A stretch of 38,617 nt of DNA from assembly GCA_030637515.1 (NCBI GenBank), contig DAOWGM010000045.1:1-38617 (forward strand). The letters run 5' to 3'. The stretch is from Bacteroidales bacterium. GTDB lineage: Bacteria; Bacteroidota; Bacteroidia; Bacteroidales; UBA12077. The position numbers and the translations under genes are program-made. How positions within the stretch are numbered: position 1 is the stretch's first letter; each line of letters opens with the position of its first letter. Positions 7,989 through 14,779 of this stretch are shown piece by piece. The notes beneath the pieces were generated by a model. That model made no database searches and was not told the origin of the DNA. It worked only from the letters and a program-made list of their open reading frames with translations.

Positions 7989-8447
7989 TTTCAAATTTCA
8001 CATTTAAAGTTTCAGATTACTCAACTTTTGTATTTGATTCCTTTAATTTCAGATTTCTTTAAATAATTTATAAAACCATTTAACATTTTACTTATATCAC
8101 TTGCTTTAGAATTTAACTTGTTAAATTCATCATTAGAAATAAAACTTTGGTCTATTGCTCTGTAAGACTGTGATCTAACTTCTCCACATGAGGCTTTTGA
8201 AATGCTAAGGAATTGAATAAATTCTTTTTTACCATCTCTTTCAAAGCCTTCAGCAATGTTATCCATAACTGATCCAGATGATCTTCTAATTTGTCTTACC
8301 AAATCAAAGTCTTTAGAAAATGGTGCCTTATTAGTTAAAGAATAAACTATTCTACATAATTCTCTTGCTTCTTTCCAAACATCTAAGTCTTCGAACCTTT
8401 CAATTTTTGCCATGTCTAATCTGAAATTTTAGATTTGTAATTTGAAA
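7989..8447 (-). mobile_element. 459-bp inverted-repeat unit carrying a four-helix-bundle (IVP/S23-type) gene
   Basis: The left arm 7989-8019 and right arm 8417-8447 are inverted repeats of 31 bp, matching at 27 of 31 positions (first ten bases TAATCTGAAA identical, last nine AATTTGAAA identical). The enclosed ORF 8021-8413 starts 1 bp from the left arm and ends 3 bp from the right arm. The right arm abuts the qmoB stop codon (8448-8450), and the left arm ends 2 bp from the qmoC ATG (7986). This is the architecture of intervening sequences in bacterial 23S rRNA genes: a long stem with an S23-type ORF in the loop, but here in a protein operon. No transposase and no clear target duplication are seen. 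That it moves is inference. Confidence 0.6.
8021..8413 (-). CDS. four-helix-bundle protein (23S rRNA IVP / S23 family, TIGR02436-like)
   Basis: 130 aa. Early FEDLDVWKEARELCRIVY, then DLVRQIRRSSGSVMDNIAEGFERDG, then IQFLSISKASCGEVRSQ are the three diagnostic blocks of the family first seen as ORFs in 23S rRNA intervening sequences; Avd of diversity-generating retroelements shares the fold. The protein is all-helical, basic and probably pentameric, and known relatives are thought to bind nucleic acid. It has no known link to sulfur metabolism. It sits in the apr-qmo operon inside a 31-bp inverted-repeat frame, which suggests it came with the flanking DNA. No reverse transcriptase or template repeat is near, so this is not a DGR. 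Family is clear; cellular role is unknown. Confidence 0.9.
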   Translation of the reverse strand: MAKIERFEDLDVWKEARELCRIVYSLTNKAPFSKDFDLVRQIRRSSGSVMDNIAEGFERDGKKEFIQFLSISKASCGEVRSQSYRAIDQSFISNDEFNKLNSKASDISKMLNGFINYLKKSEIKGIKYKS

Positions 8448-10562
8448 TTAAAGTTCTTTAAATGGATTTGGTCCAATCGACTCAATTTCTTCCACATAAT
8501 CATTAATAATTTGTGGAATTTTATTGTAATCTGTAATTTCTACAAATTCAGTTCGAATTCTTTCCGGTTCAAGCATCATGGTTTCCAGCGTTTCCTGAAT
8601 ATTCTCACCTCGGGTTTCAGTTAATTCACTACCATGAATAAAGTGACATTGATAATCATCACCAGGTTTGCAACCAATTTGTAAAATACCATCGAAACCT
8701 TGTGAAAGTGCATCCGAAATCCATACTTTGTTAACTGATCCAATACATCTTACCGGAATAACTCTTATGTAAGGACTATATTTTAAACCTTTTTGCCCTG
8801 TCATATCCATTGCCGGATAAGCATCATTTTCACAAACAAAAACAAGGATTCGTGGTTTTTCTTCAAATTCATCAGGTATTTCAACTGCTTTAATCATAGC
8901 AGAAACACTGTTAATAGAATAATCGGCAAAGCTAATTACTCGCTCCGGACAAGAACCTACACATATTCCACATCTACGGCAACGATTAGGATTCTGAATT
9001 GGTGTTCCTTTTTCGTTTTCATCATAAGCTCCAAACGGACATTCTTCGGTACATCGTTTACAATCTGTACAACGATCCATATATAAATCAGGATAAGATT
9101 TATCTCCCGATCGTGGATGAACTGCTTCGCCACGTTTAGTCGCTTCAATAGTTTGAATAGCTTTTAGCATTGCGCCAGTTGCATCTTCTTTACTGGCTGC
9201 AATATCCATTGGTGCCCGTAAACTACCAGCCGCATAAATTCCTGTACGTCTTGTTTCGTAAGGAAAACAGATAAAGTGCGAATCAGAGAAGTTATATTTT
9301 AGATCCGGCAATCCTTTTCCTAAACGGTAATTTAAATTTAAATCTTCAGTACCATTAGGAACCATTCCTGTCGCTAAAACAATCATGTCAATTGAAAGGG
9401 AAATGTTTTCACCAATTAAGGTGTCCTTAACATTAACTTTTATATTTTTATTGCCTTCGGAGATCTCTTCAATTTCACCTTTAGTGAAAAAGATCTGATC
9501 ATCTTTTTGTACTTCTTTATAAAATTCTTCATACAAACCCAATGTGCGAATATCTTTGTATACAACAAAAACATTCGATTCAGGACTTAAATCGCGAATG
9601 TATTTCGCTTGTTTTAAGCTTGTTCCACAGCAGAATCCAGAACAATATGGTAGGTGATCTTTATCGCGAGATCCAGCACATTGAATAAATAAAATATTTT
9701 TTGGGAGTTCTTTATCAGGATTATTTTTCACAAATTCTTCAAATTCAACATTTGATAAAACATTGGGTTTGCCATATCCTAAATGCGATAATTTGCTTGC
9801 ATCGTAAGGTTTCCATCCTGTTGAAGTTACAATGGAACCAACCGTAATTTTCTCTTCCTTATCATTATTTAGTTCTACTTCAAATAAACCAGGCTGTCCG
9901 TCAATCTTATTGATTGTTGTTGAGGTATGAATCTTAATATTTTCAAATTGCTCGAGTTCTTTAATTCTATCTTCAATTTCAGAATCAATCAAAGTACTAT
10001 ATGGTGCTGAGTAAGGAATTTGTTTATGCAATTTATTTAGCCAACCACCTAATTTTTCTTCTTTCTCAATAATATGAACAGTATATCCGGCTTTTGCACC
10101 TTCAATAGCTGATGTTATTCCTGTTATTCCACCGCCTACAACTAAAATCTCAGAGCTTATATTCTCTGCAATAAATGGTTTTGGAATTTCAATATTATTC
10201 AGTTTAGTAATGGACATGCGAAGATAATCTTCTGCTGCCATTTGAGTATTTTCATCATTTGGTTCAAAACACCATGCGACTTGCTCACGTATATTAGTTC
10301 TCTCAAGAAGAATGTTCTCTGGAAAATCGAAAACCTCTGTTTTTGCTCTTGGTGAACAAGCAGCTATAACTATTCTGTCAAGATTCTCTTTTGCAATATC
10401 ATCATTAATCAAATTAAATCCTTCAACAGAGCAAAGTGAAGAATGATTTTTGCAAATAGTAACATTTTGTTCTGAGGAAACTACATTGTTGAGCTTTTCA
10501 ATATCAATACTTTTGCCTATTTCGCAACCAGAACATATATATACTCCAATTTTTTTATCCAT
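8448..10562 (-). CDS. qmoB: QmoB: HdrA/MvhD-like flavo-iron-sulfur subunit
   Basis: 704 aa. An N-terminal CSGCEIGK segment is followed by an HdrA-like FAD domain (VVGGGITGITSAIEGA, about residue 140) with CAGSRD and YCSGFCCG motifs. Two ferredoxin motifs come next, CTDCKRCTEECP (about 497-508) and CRRCGICVGSCP (about 526-537). The C-terminal domain resembles MvhD, the delta subunit of methyl-viologen-reducing hydrogenase (VFVCENDAYPAMD to IGCKPGDDYQCHF). This HdrA plus MvhD fusion distinguishes QmoB from QmoA. The complex passes electrons between quinol and AprBA and may bifurcate or confurcate with a third partner. The spacer to qmoA is only 34 bp and contains AATTG-type repeats. Confidence 0.95.
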   Translation of the reverse strand: MDKKIGVYICSGCEIGKSIDIEKLNNVVSSEQNVTICKNHSSLCSVEGFNLINDDIAKENLDRIVIAACSPRAKTEVFDFPENILLERTNIREQVAWCFEPNDENTQMAAEDYLRMSITKLNNIEIPKPFIAENISSEILVVGGGITGITSAIEGAKAGYTVHIIEKEEKLGGWLNKLHKQIPYSAPYSTLIDSEIEDRIKELEQFENIKIHTSTTINKIDGQPGLFEVELNNDKEEKITVGSIVTSTGWKPYDASKLSHLGYGKPNVLSNVEFEEFVKNNPDKELPKNILFIQCAGSRDKDHLPYCSGFCCGTSLKQAKYIRDLSPESNVFVVYKDIRTLGLYEEFYKEVQKDDQIFFTKGEIEEISEGNKNIKVNVKDTLIGENISLSIDMIVLATGMVPNGTEDLNLNYRLGKGLPDLKYNFSDSHFICFPYETRRTGIYAAGSLRAPMDIAASKEDATGAMLKAIQTIEATKRGEAVHPRSGDKSYPDLYMDRCTDCKRCTEECPFGAYDENEKGTPIQNPNRCRRCGICVGSCPERVISFADYSINSVSAMIKAVEIPDEFEEKPRILVFVCENDAYPAMDMTGQKGLKYSPYIRVIPVRCIGSVNKVWISDALSQGFDGILQIGCKPGDDYQCHFIHGSELTETRGENIQETLETMMLEPERIRTEFVEITDYNKIPQIINDYVEEIESIGPNPFKEL

Positions 10563-10565
10563 TTT

Positions 10566-10613
10566 TAAATAATTGGTAATTGAAAATTGATCATTGTTAA
10601 TTGATCTGTATTG
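10566..10613. repeat. AATTG-type low-complexity repeat at the qmoA/qmoB junction
   Basis: The spacer and the first bases of the qmoA 3' end consist of near-tandem AATTG/AATTGAT words (for example TTGGTAATTGAAAATTGATC). Each spacer of this operon holds a different simple repeat, which is the reason to list it. Confidence 0.4.
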
Positions 10614-11829
10614 CTTTTAATGCAGCAGCTGTTGCATCTTTAACTGAAGCTGAAACATCCATTGGTTTTCTACTACAAGCGACAGGTATAATTCCTTCAA
10701 TTTGATCATCTTTAATAAATTGATTCTCGTCTTTATTCAAGTTAAGATTGATGTCGGAAGGTACAATACCGGTAGCTAATACAACCATATCAGCTTCATA
10801 TTTAATTTTACGGCCCGAAAGAATATCTTCAGCTTCTAAAGCAAAATTATTATTTTCAGTTTCATTGATCTTACCAACTTTTCCCTTTACTAAATCTATA
10901 TTATTGTTATCCTGAATTTTAACTAAGAAATCTTCGTTACGACCAGATACGCGCATATCGATATAAAAAATCTTAACTTCACTTTTCGGATATAACTCCT
11001 GAATAGTTAAAGCATGCTTTAAAGATGCCGAACAACAAACAGCAGAGCAATAAGGCAAGTGATTCTCATCACGTGAGCCTGCACATTGCACAAATGCTAT
11101 TTTTTTTGGTTCTGTATTATCAGTTGGACGAAGTAGTTTATTTTCTCCGACTCCATTTGTAGCAATAAACCGCTCAAACTCAACATTGGTAATAATATTT
11201 TTTGATGTTGAATAATTTAAGTTGTCAATTTTTGAGGCATCATAGTTTTTCCAACCAGTGGCAGTAACAATAGAGCTAACTTCAATTTCCTTTATTTCTT
11301 CTTTTACCGAAAAGTCTATAGCATTGTAATCACAAACTTCAAGGCATTTATTACAAGCTTCCTTTTTACAAGCTTCAGTATCAATATTGAATTTGTAGGG
11401 GAAAGCCATTTCGTGTGGTAAGTAAATTGCCTTTGTTTTGGTAAATCCATAATTAAATTCATTGGATCTTTCTTCTGGACAAACTTCAATACAATTTCCA
11501 CAAGCAGTACAATTATTTTTCACATATTGTGGGGCTGTTTTTAACTTGACCTTAAAGTCTCCTTTTTTTCCAGAAATTTCCTGAACTTCTGTTGAGGTAA
11601 AATATTTAATTCTTGGATTTTGCTTTATTCTACGAAAGTTAATTTCTAATCCGCAGGTTGGGGGGCAAAGTTTTGGAAAGTAGTTATTAAATTTAACTAC
11701 GTTACCTCCCAAGTAGGACATCTTTTCAATTAGAATAACCTCTTTTCCAACTTCGGCAATTTCAACGGCAGTTGTTATTCCGCTAATTCCACCACCAATA
11801 ACTAATACAGGATTTTGATTACTATCCAT
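10597..11829 (-). CDS. qmoA: QmoA: HdrA-like FAD/iron-sulfur subunit
   Basis: 410 aa, the usual QmoA size. The N-terminal dinucleotide fold is VLVIGGGISGITTAVEIAE (about residues 8-26), followed by the QmoA/HdrA block LCPPTCGLEINFRRI. There are two cysteine motifs: CTACGNCIEVCP (about 107-118) and CKKEACNKCLEVC (about 154-166). CAGSRDENHLPYCSAVCC and the FAD-closing CSRKPMDVSASVKDATAAA are present. QmoA is the subunit thought to contact AprBA and QmoB. The gene is third in the operon; the aprA-qmoA spacer carries a 31-bp arm related to those around the four-helix-bundle gene. Assignment is firm because of both sequence and gene order. Confidence 0.95.
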   Translation of the reverse strand: MDSNQNPVLVIGGGISGITTAVEIAEVGKEVILIEKMSYLGGNVVKFNNYFPKLCPPTCGLEINFRRIKQNPRIKYFTSTEVQEISGKKGDFKVKLKTAPQYVKNNCTACGNCIEVCPEERSNEFNYGFTKTKAIYLPHEMAFPYKFNIDTEACKKEACNKCLEVCDYNAIDFSVKEEIKEIEVSSIVTATGWKNYDASKIDNLNYSTSKNIITNVEFERFIATNGVGENKLLRPTDNTEPKKIAFVQCAGSRDENHLPYCSAVCCSASLKHALTIQELYPKSEVKIFYIDMRVSGRNEDFLVKIQDNNNIDLVKGKVGKINETENNNFALEAEDILSGRKIKYEADMVVLATGIVPSDINLNLNKDENQFIKDDQIEGIIPVACSRKPMDVSASVKDATAAALKAIQIN

Positions 11830-11840
11830 AATAAATAGAA

Positions 11841-11898
11841 TTTCAAATTTTAAATTCCAAGTTTCAGATTTAATAACTTGAAACCTGAAATCTGAAAC
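11841..11898. repeat. degenerate inverted repeat in the aprA-qmoA spacer, related to the arms at 7989 and 8417
   Basis: 11841-11871 matches the left arm 7989-8019 at 26 of 31 positions (TTTCAAATTT and GTTTCAGATT shared exactly). A second half, with AAATCTGAAAC at 11888-11898, is in inverted orientation to GTTTCAGATTT at 11861-11871. It looks like an arm pair without the gene: an empty, solo or decayed copy. Confidence 0.6.
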
Positions 11899-11905
11899 AA
11901 ATTAT

Positions 11906-13795
11906 TTATGTCAATTCTTTAATATCGCGTTTAATCATTTCCCATTCACCGGTTTCAGGATTCCATTTACAGTTTGCAAATGCTTTCCAGTCTTCTTTCA
12001 TTTTAGGATGATCAGTACGGAAATAATATCCGGGCCAGCGTGTTTCTTCACGGAACAGCATAGTTCTTATATGTGATTCTGCTTGCCACATACGATGAAT
12101 GTTTTCCCAACAACGCATTAATTCATTTAAATCTTTAGCAGCTAATTTTTCAGAGTCTTCTTTCATGAATTCTAAAAACTCAAGTCCTTTTTCAAGCAAT
12201 GCTTTTGATGTTTTAAATCCAACTGTTGCTCCACCAGCATATTCGTCCATAATTTTTTGTAAACGGAACATAAACATTTTAGGCTTAATGAAATTAGGAT
12301 TTACATCTTCATCATTAGAATAATCTTTGTGTTCATCAAAAATCGCAAGTGGTTGAAGTATTTTTTCTTTAAGCTCCTTTATTTTTTCTTCATCAAAGCT
12401 TGCTACATCGTCATTATCAACAATAAATGCTAATGCTGCTTTTGCAGCTATTCTTCCTTCGGTAAATGATCCTGAAGAGAATTTGTGAGATGAAGCACCT
12501 GAAGCATCACCGGCAGCAAATAAACCTTTTTTGGTAGTCATATTATCGTAACCCCAATGGTAATCATCGGATGGAGATAAATCTTTTGGACCACTAACCC
12601 AAGCGCCTGATGCACCAGAGTGTGAGCTAATAAAATAAGGCTCGCAAGCAGAAATCTCTGAAGGACTTTCTTCCGGAGATATATTATGTGAAGCCCAGTT
12701 TAAAGCCTGACTTACAGTCATATCTAAGAAATCTTCCCAGGCCTCAGATTCAAGCTCTTTCATTTTACGCTTAGCTTCTTTTTCATCAGTAATATCAGCC
12801 ATTAATTCTTTAATAGCTTCATCTGTTTTCATGTAAATCGGACCATTTCCTTCTTCCAATTCTTTAAGCATTAAATAGTTTCGAAGATTAGTAGGAGTAG
12901 GTTTTGCTGTTCCATATGGAGCCCAGTTTTCAAGCTCTGCTTTTCGGGTTTCCATATAATCTTCGCCTTTAGCATTCGTAGCTTTCGACTTGAATAATAA
13001 AAACCATGCACCAACAGGACCATATGAATCTTTAAAACGAACAGGAACGAAACGAACTTCCTGACATGTCATTTCAGCACCTGCTTTTAATGTGAAATAA
13101 GCACTTGCACCTGAATTAAATGGTGGATACCAAGAACGACCCAAACCTTCTCCAACCGAACGTGGACGGAAAATATGAACTGCTCCACCCATAACATCAA
13201 GAACAGAATTTGCTTTAAAAATATAGAATTTATTTTCACGAACACTAAAACCTGCAGCACCAACACAGCGATCACCATCCATTATTGGTTCTGTAATGAA
13301 TATTCTTTCGTAATATTCACCATTCTCGCCAAGTTCTTTAAGTGCATTTTTTGCAGCCTCTGAAACAATATTTTTATACGATTCACCATGAATCATTATT
13401 TGCCAACGACCTTCGTTCACATAGTTTCCTTCTTCATCTTTCCAAATAGGTAATCCCCATTTTTCGAAAAGGTGAACAGAGGAGTCAACGTGACGAGCAA
13501 TATTTGCAACCAAATCGTCACGAGTAATTCCCATTAAATCATTTTTCACATAGTCGATGTAATCTTCAATAGTATTTTTACCATTCTTTAATCCAAGGTA
13601 AAGGTTAATTGCTGATAGGCCCATTGCTACAGCACCACTACGTTCCATAGATGCTTTGTCGACTACGGTTACTTTCTTATTATGTTTTTTTGCCCAATGC
13701 GAAGCTTCAAAAGCAGCACCACACGCTGCCATACCTCCACCAAGTATTAGTAAATCGGTTTCTATAATTACGGTTTCGAAATTTTCAGTTATCAT
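11906..13795 (-). CDS. aprA: AprA: adenylylsulfate (APS) reductase alpha subunit
   Basis: 629-aa flavoprotein. The FAD-binding motif GGGMAACGAAFEAS is at about 19-32. ERSGAVAMGLSAINLYLG is the Apr-specific substrate/FAD block. EVRFVPVRFKDSYGPVGAWF carries the conserved arginines that hold APS. SHSGASGAWVSGP carries the active-site His, and FAAGDASGASSHKFSSGSF closes the FAD site. AprA with AprB catalyses APS + 2 e- = sulfite + AMP in the cytoplasm, in sulfate reducers and, reversed, in sulfur oxidisers. The gene follows aprB in the usual order and precedes qmoABC, its electron partner. No ATP sulfurylase (sat) or dsr gene is in the window. Confidence 0.97.
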   Translation of the reverse strand: MITENFETVIIETDLLILGGGMAACGAAFEASHWAKKHNKKVTVVDKASMERSGAVAMGLSAINLYLGLKNGKNTIEDYIDYVKNDLMGITRDDLVANIARHVDSSVHLFEKWGLPIWKDEEGNYVNEGRWQIMIHGESYKNIVSEAAKNALKELGENGEYYERIFITEPIMDGDRCVGAAGFSVRENKFYIFKANSVLDVMGGAVHIFRPRSVGEGLGRSWYPPFNSGASAYFTLKAGAEMTCQEVRFVPVRFKDSYGPVGAWFLLFKSKATNAKGEDYMETRKAELENWAPYGTAKPTPTNLRNYLMLKELEEGNGPIYMKTDEAIKELMADITDEKEAKRKMKELESEAWEDFLDMTVSQALNWASHNISPEESPSEISACEPYFISSHSGASGAWVSGPKDLSPSDDYHWGYDNMTTKKGLFAAGDASGASSHKFSSGSFTEGRIAAKAALAFIVDNDDVASFDEEKIKELKEKILQPLAIFDEHKDYSNDEDVNPNFIKPKMFMFRLQKIMDEYAGGATVGFKTSKALLEKGLEFLEFMKEDSEKLAAKDLNELMRCWENIHRMWQAESHIRTMLFREETRWPGYYFRTDHPKMKEDWKAFANCKWNPETGEWEMIKRDIKELT

Positions 13796-13805
13796 AATTT
13801 CTTTT

Positions 13806-13866
13806 GTTTCAGGTTACAAGTTTCATGTTTCAAGTTGTTATCTTGATACTTGTGTCTTGATACTAA
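13806..13866. repeat. TTTCAAG / TCTTGATAC low-complexity repeats in the aprB-aprA spacer
   Basis: The 75-bp spacer is built of GTTTCAGGTTACAAGTTTCA-type words followed by TCTTGATACT twice (about 13841-13850 and 13855-13864). It resembles the intergenic simple repeats seen in many Bacteroidetes genomes (from memory). No gene or terminator is visible. Confidence 0.5.
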
Positions 13867-13870
13867 TATC

Positions 13871-14305
13871 TTATTTTTCGTATAAATCTGTTCCAATAGA
13901 TTCTGGTTCAGTTCTTAAAAGAGGACTTTTTAAATCATCTGTTCCTGTATCCATTCCTGCATCTGGTTCAATTGTTCCTTCAGGAGTTGTTCTGATAGGA
14001 AATTTGAATCTCTTGATCTTTTTATTTCGGAATTTAACCGACCACATAATAGAATCAGTACTTCGAAGCGGTTGCACAACTGCACCTAAAGGCATAAAAT
14101 CTGCATACCCCCGAACTTCAATTGCTTGAGTAGGGCATATCTTTACGCAACTATAACATTCCCAGCACATATCAACAGCTTGGTTATAAGCTTTATTGCT
14201 TTCTTTATCTAAAACCATTAAATCGTTAGGACATATATATTGGCAAGCAGTTTTGTCTTGAGCCTTACATCCATCACACTTCTCGCTAATTACAAAGCTT
14301 GGCAT
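13871..14305 (-). CDS. aprB: AprB: APS reductase beta subunit (two 4Fe-4S ferredoxin)
   Basis: 144 aa. The first cluster ligands are C10, C13, C21 and C25 (KCDGCKAQDKTACQYICP); the second are C47, C50, C53 and C57 (CWECYSCVKICP). The family-specific block RGYADFMPLGAVVQPLRSTD and KFRNKKIKRFKFPIRTTPEG follows, then a tail that wraps AprA in known structures. The tail is somewhat short compared with relatives. AprB hands electrons from QmoABC to the FAD of AprA. It is the first gene of the operon; a -7 element lies about 30 bp upstream. A 157-aa open frame on the opposite strand is a shadow. Confidence 0.97.
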   Translation of the reverse strand: MPSFVISEKCDGCKAQDKTACQYICPNDLMVLDKESNKAYNQAVDMCWECYSCVKICPTQAIEVRGYADFMPLGAVVQPLRSTDSIMWSVKFRNKKIKRFKFPIRTTPEGTIEPDAGMDTGTDDLKSPLLRTEPESIGTDLYEK

Positions 14306-14333
14306 AATTTAGGTTGTTTTTGAGGTTAATCCA

Positions 14334-14341
14334 CAAACATA
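14334..14341 (-). promoter_or_regulatory. -7 element of the apr-qmo operon
   Basis: On the minus strand TATGTTTG matches TAnnTTTG exactly, 28 bp before the aprB ATG. No good TTG is present at -33, so strength or activator dependence is open. Confidence 0.4.
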
Positions 14342-14779
14342 ATAAAATTATTCAACTATAATAAGGCTTTGAAGTATGATGAAGTCAAGAATAAATAGTG
14401 TTGATATTAAAATGTTGTGAATCTGTTAATTGTTTAGCCTATTGATCTGGTAATGTTAATAATTAGCTCTTATTTAAAATCAGTATAAAGTACAAAAATT
14501 GATTGATCTAATGCGGTTTAATGTAATGATAAAATTTCAGGAACAAGGATAAATATATAAGCTTACTGTCTTGAAGTCATCTTTTATTAAGATGGCTTTT
14601 TTTACTGTTGAAATGAACTTATTACACTGGGTTGTAACTAATATATAAGTTTGATCGTCTAAATTAAGGATTTAGAATAATTATTCAATTCAATTCAAAA
14701 AAATGACAGTTGAATACAACTAATTTTTATTATTAGAATATCACTGCTAAAATTACATGAAAATTAAAATAATTAGATT
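14342..14779. other. divergent spacer between aprB and the M1 peptidase gene; possible small RNA
   Basis: No coding frame is seen on either strand. The only clear structure is a plus-strand terminator at 14575-14603 that belongs to no plus-strand gene, which makes a small RNA ending there possible. ATTCAATTCAATTCAAAA at about 14684 is simple sequence. The promoter of the peptidase gene was not identified. Confidence 0.35.
14575..14603 (+). terminator. orphan intrinsic terminator
   Basis: AGTCATCTT (14575-14583), loop TTATT, AAGATGGCT (14589-14597), one G-T pair, then a T-run to 14603. It lies between two divergent genes, about 180 bp before the peptidase start, with no plus-strand gene upstream. 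Confidence 0.65.

Noticed and set aside
7683..8062. Three plus-strand frames antisense to qmoC
   Set aside because: Overlapping frames in the complement of the HdrC-like region and the IVP unit; no independent signals.
7989..8447. Diversity-generating retroelement (Avd-like protein)
   Set aside because: Avd shares the fold, but there is no reverse transcriptase, no template/variable repeat pair and no target gene; the IVP reading fits better.
13656..14129. 157-aa open frame on the plus strand antisense to aprB/aprA
   Set aside because: It lies across the aprB-aprA junction and is built of the complement of conserved ferredoxin and FAD codons; no start context or family match. A shadow.
6883..14305. 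Full dissimilatory sulfate reduction island
   Set aside because: Only the APS-reductase step and its electron partner are present; sat and dsr genes are not in the window, so the pathway and its direction cannot be claimed.
14342..14779. tRNA or other known structured RNA in the long divergent spacer
   Set aside because: No cloverleaf with a T-loop GTTCRA motif or CCA end, and no riboswitch core that I recognise; only the orphan terminator is supported.
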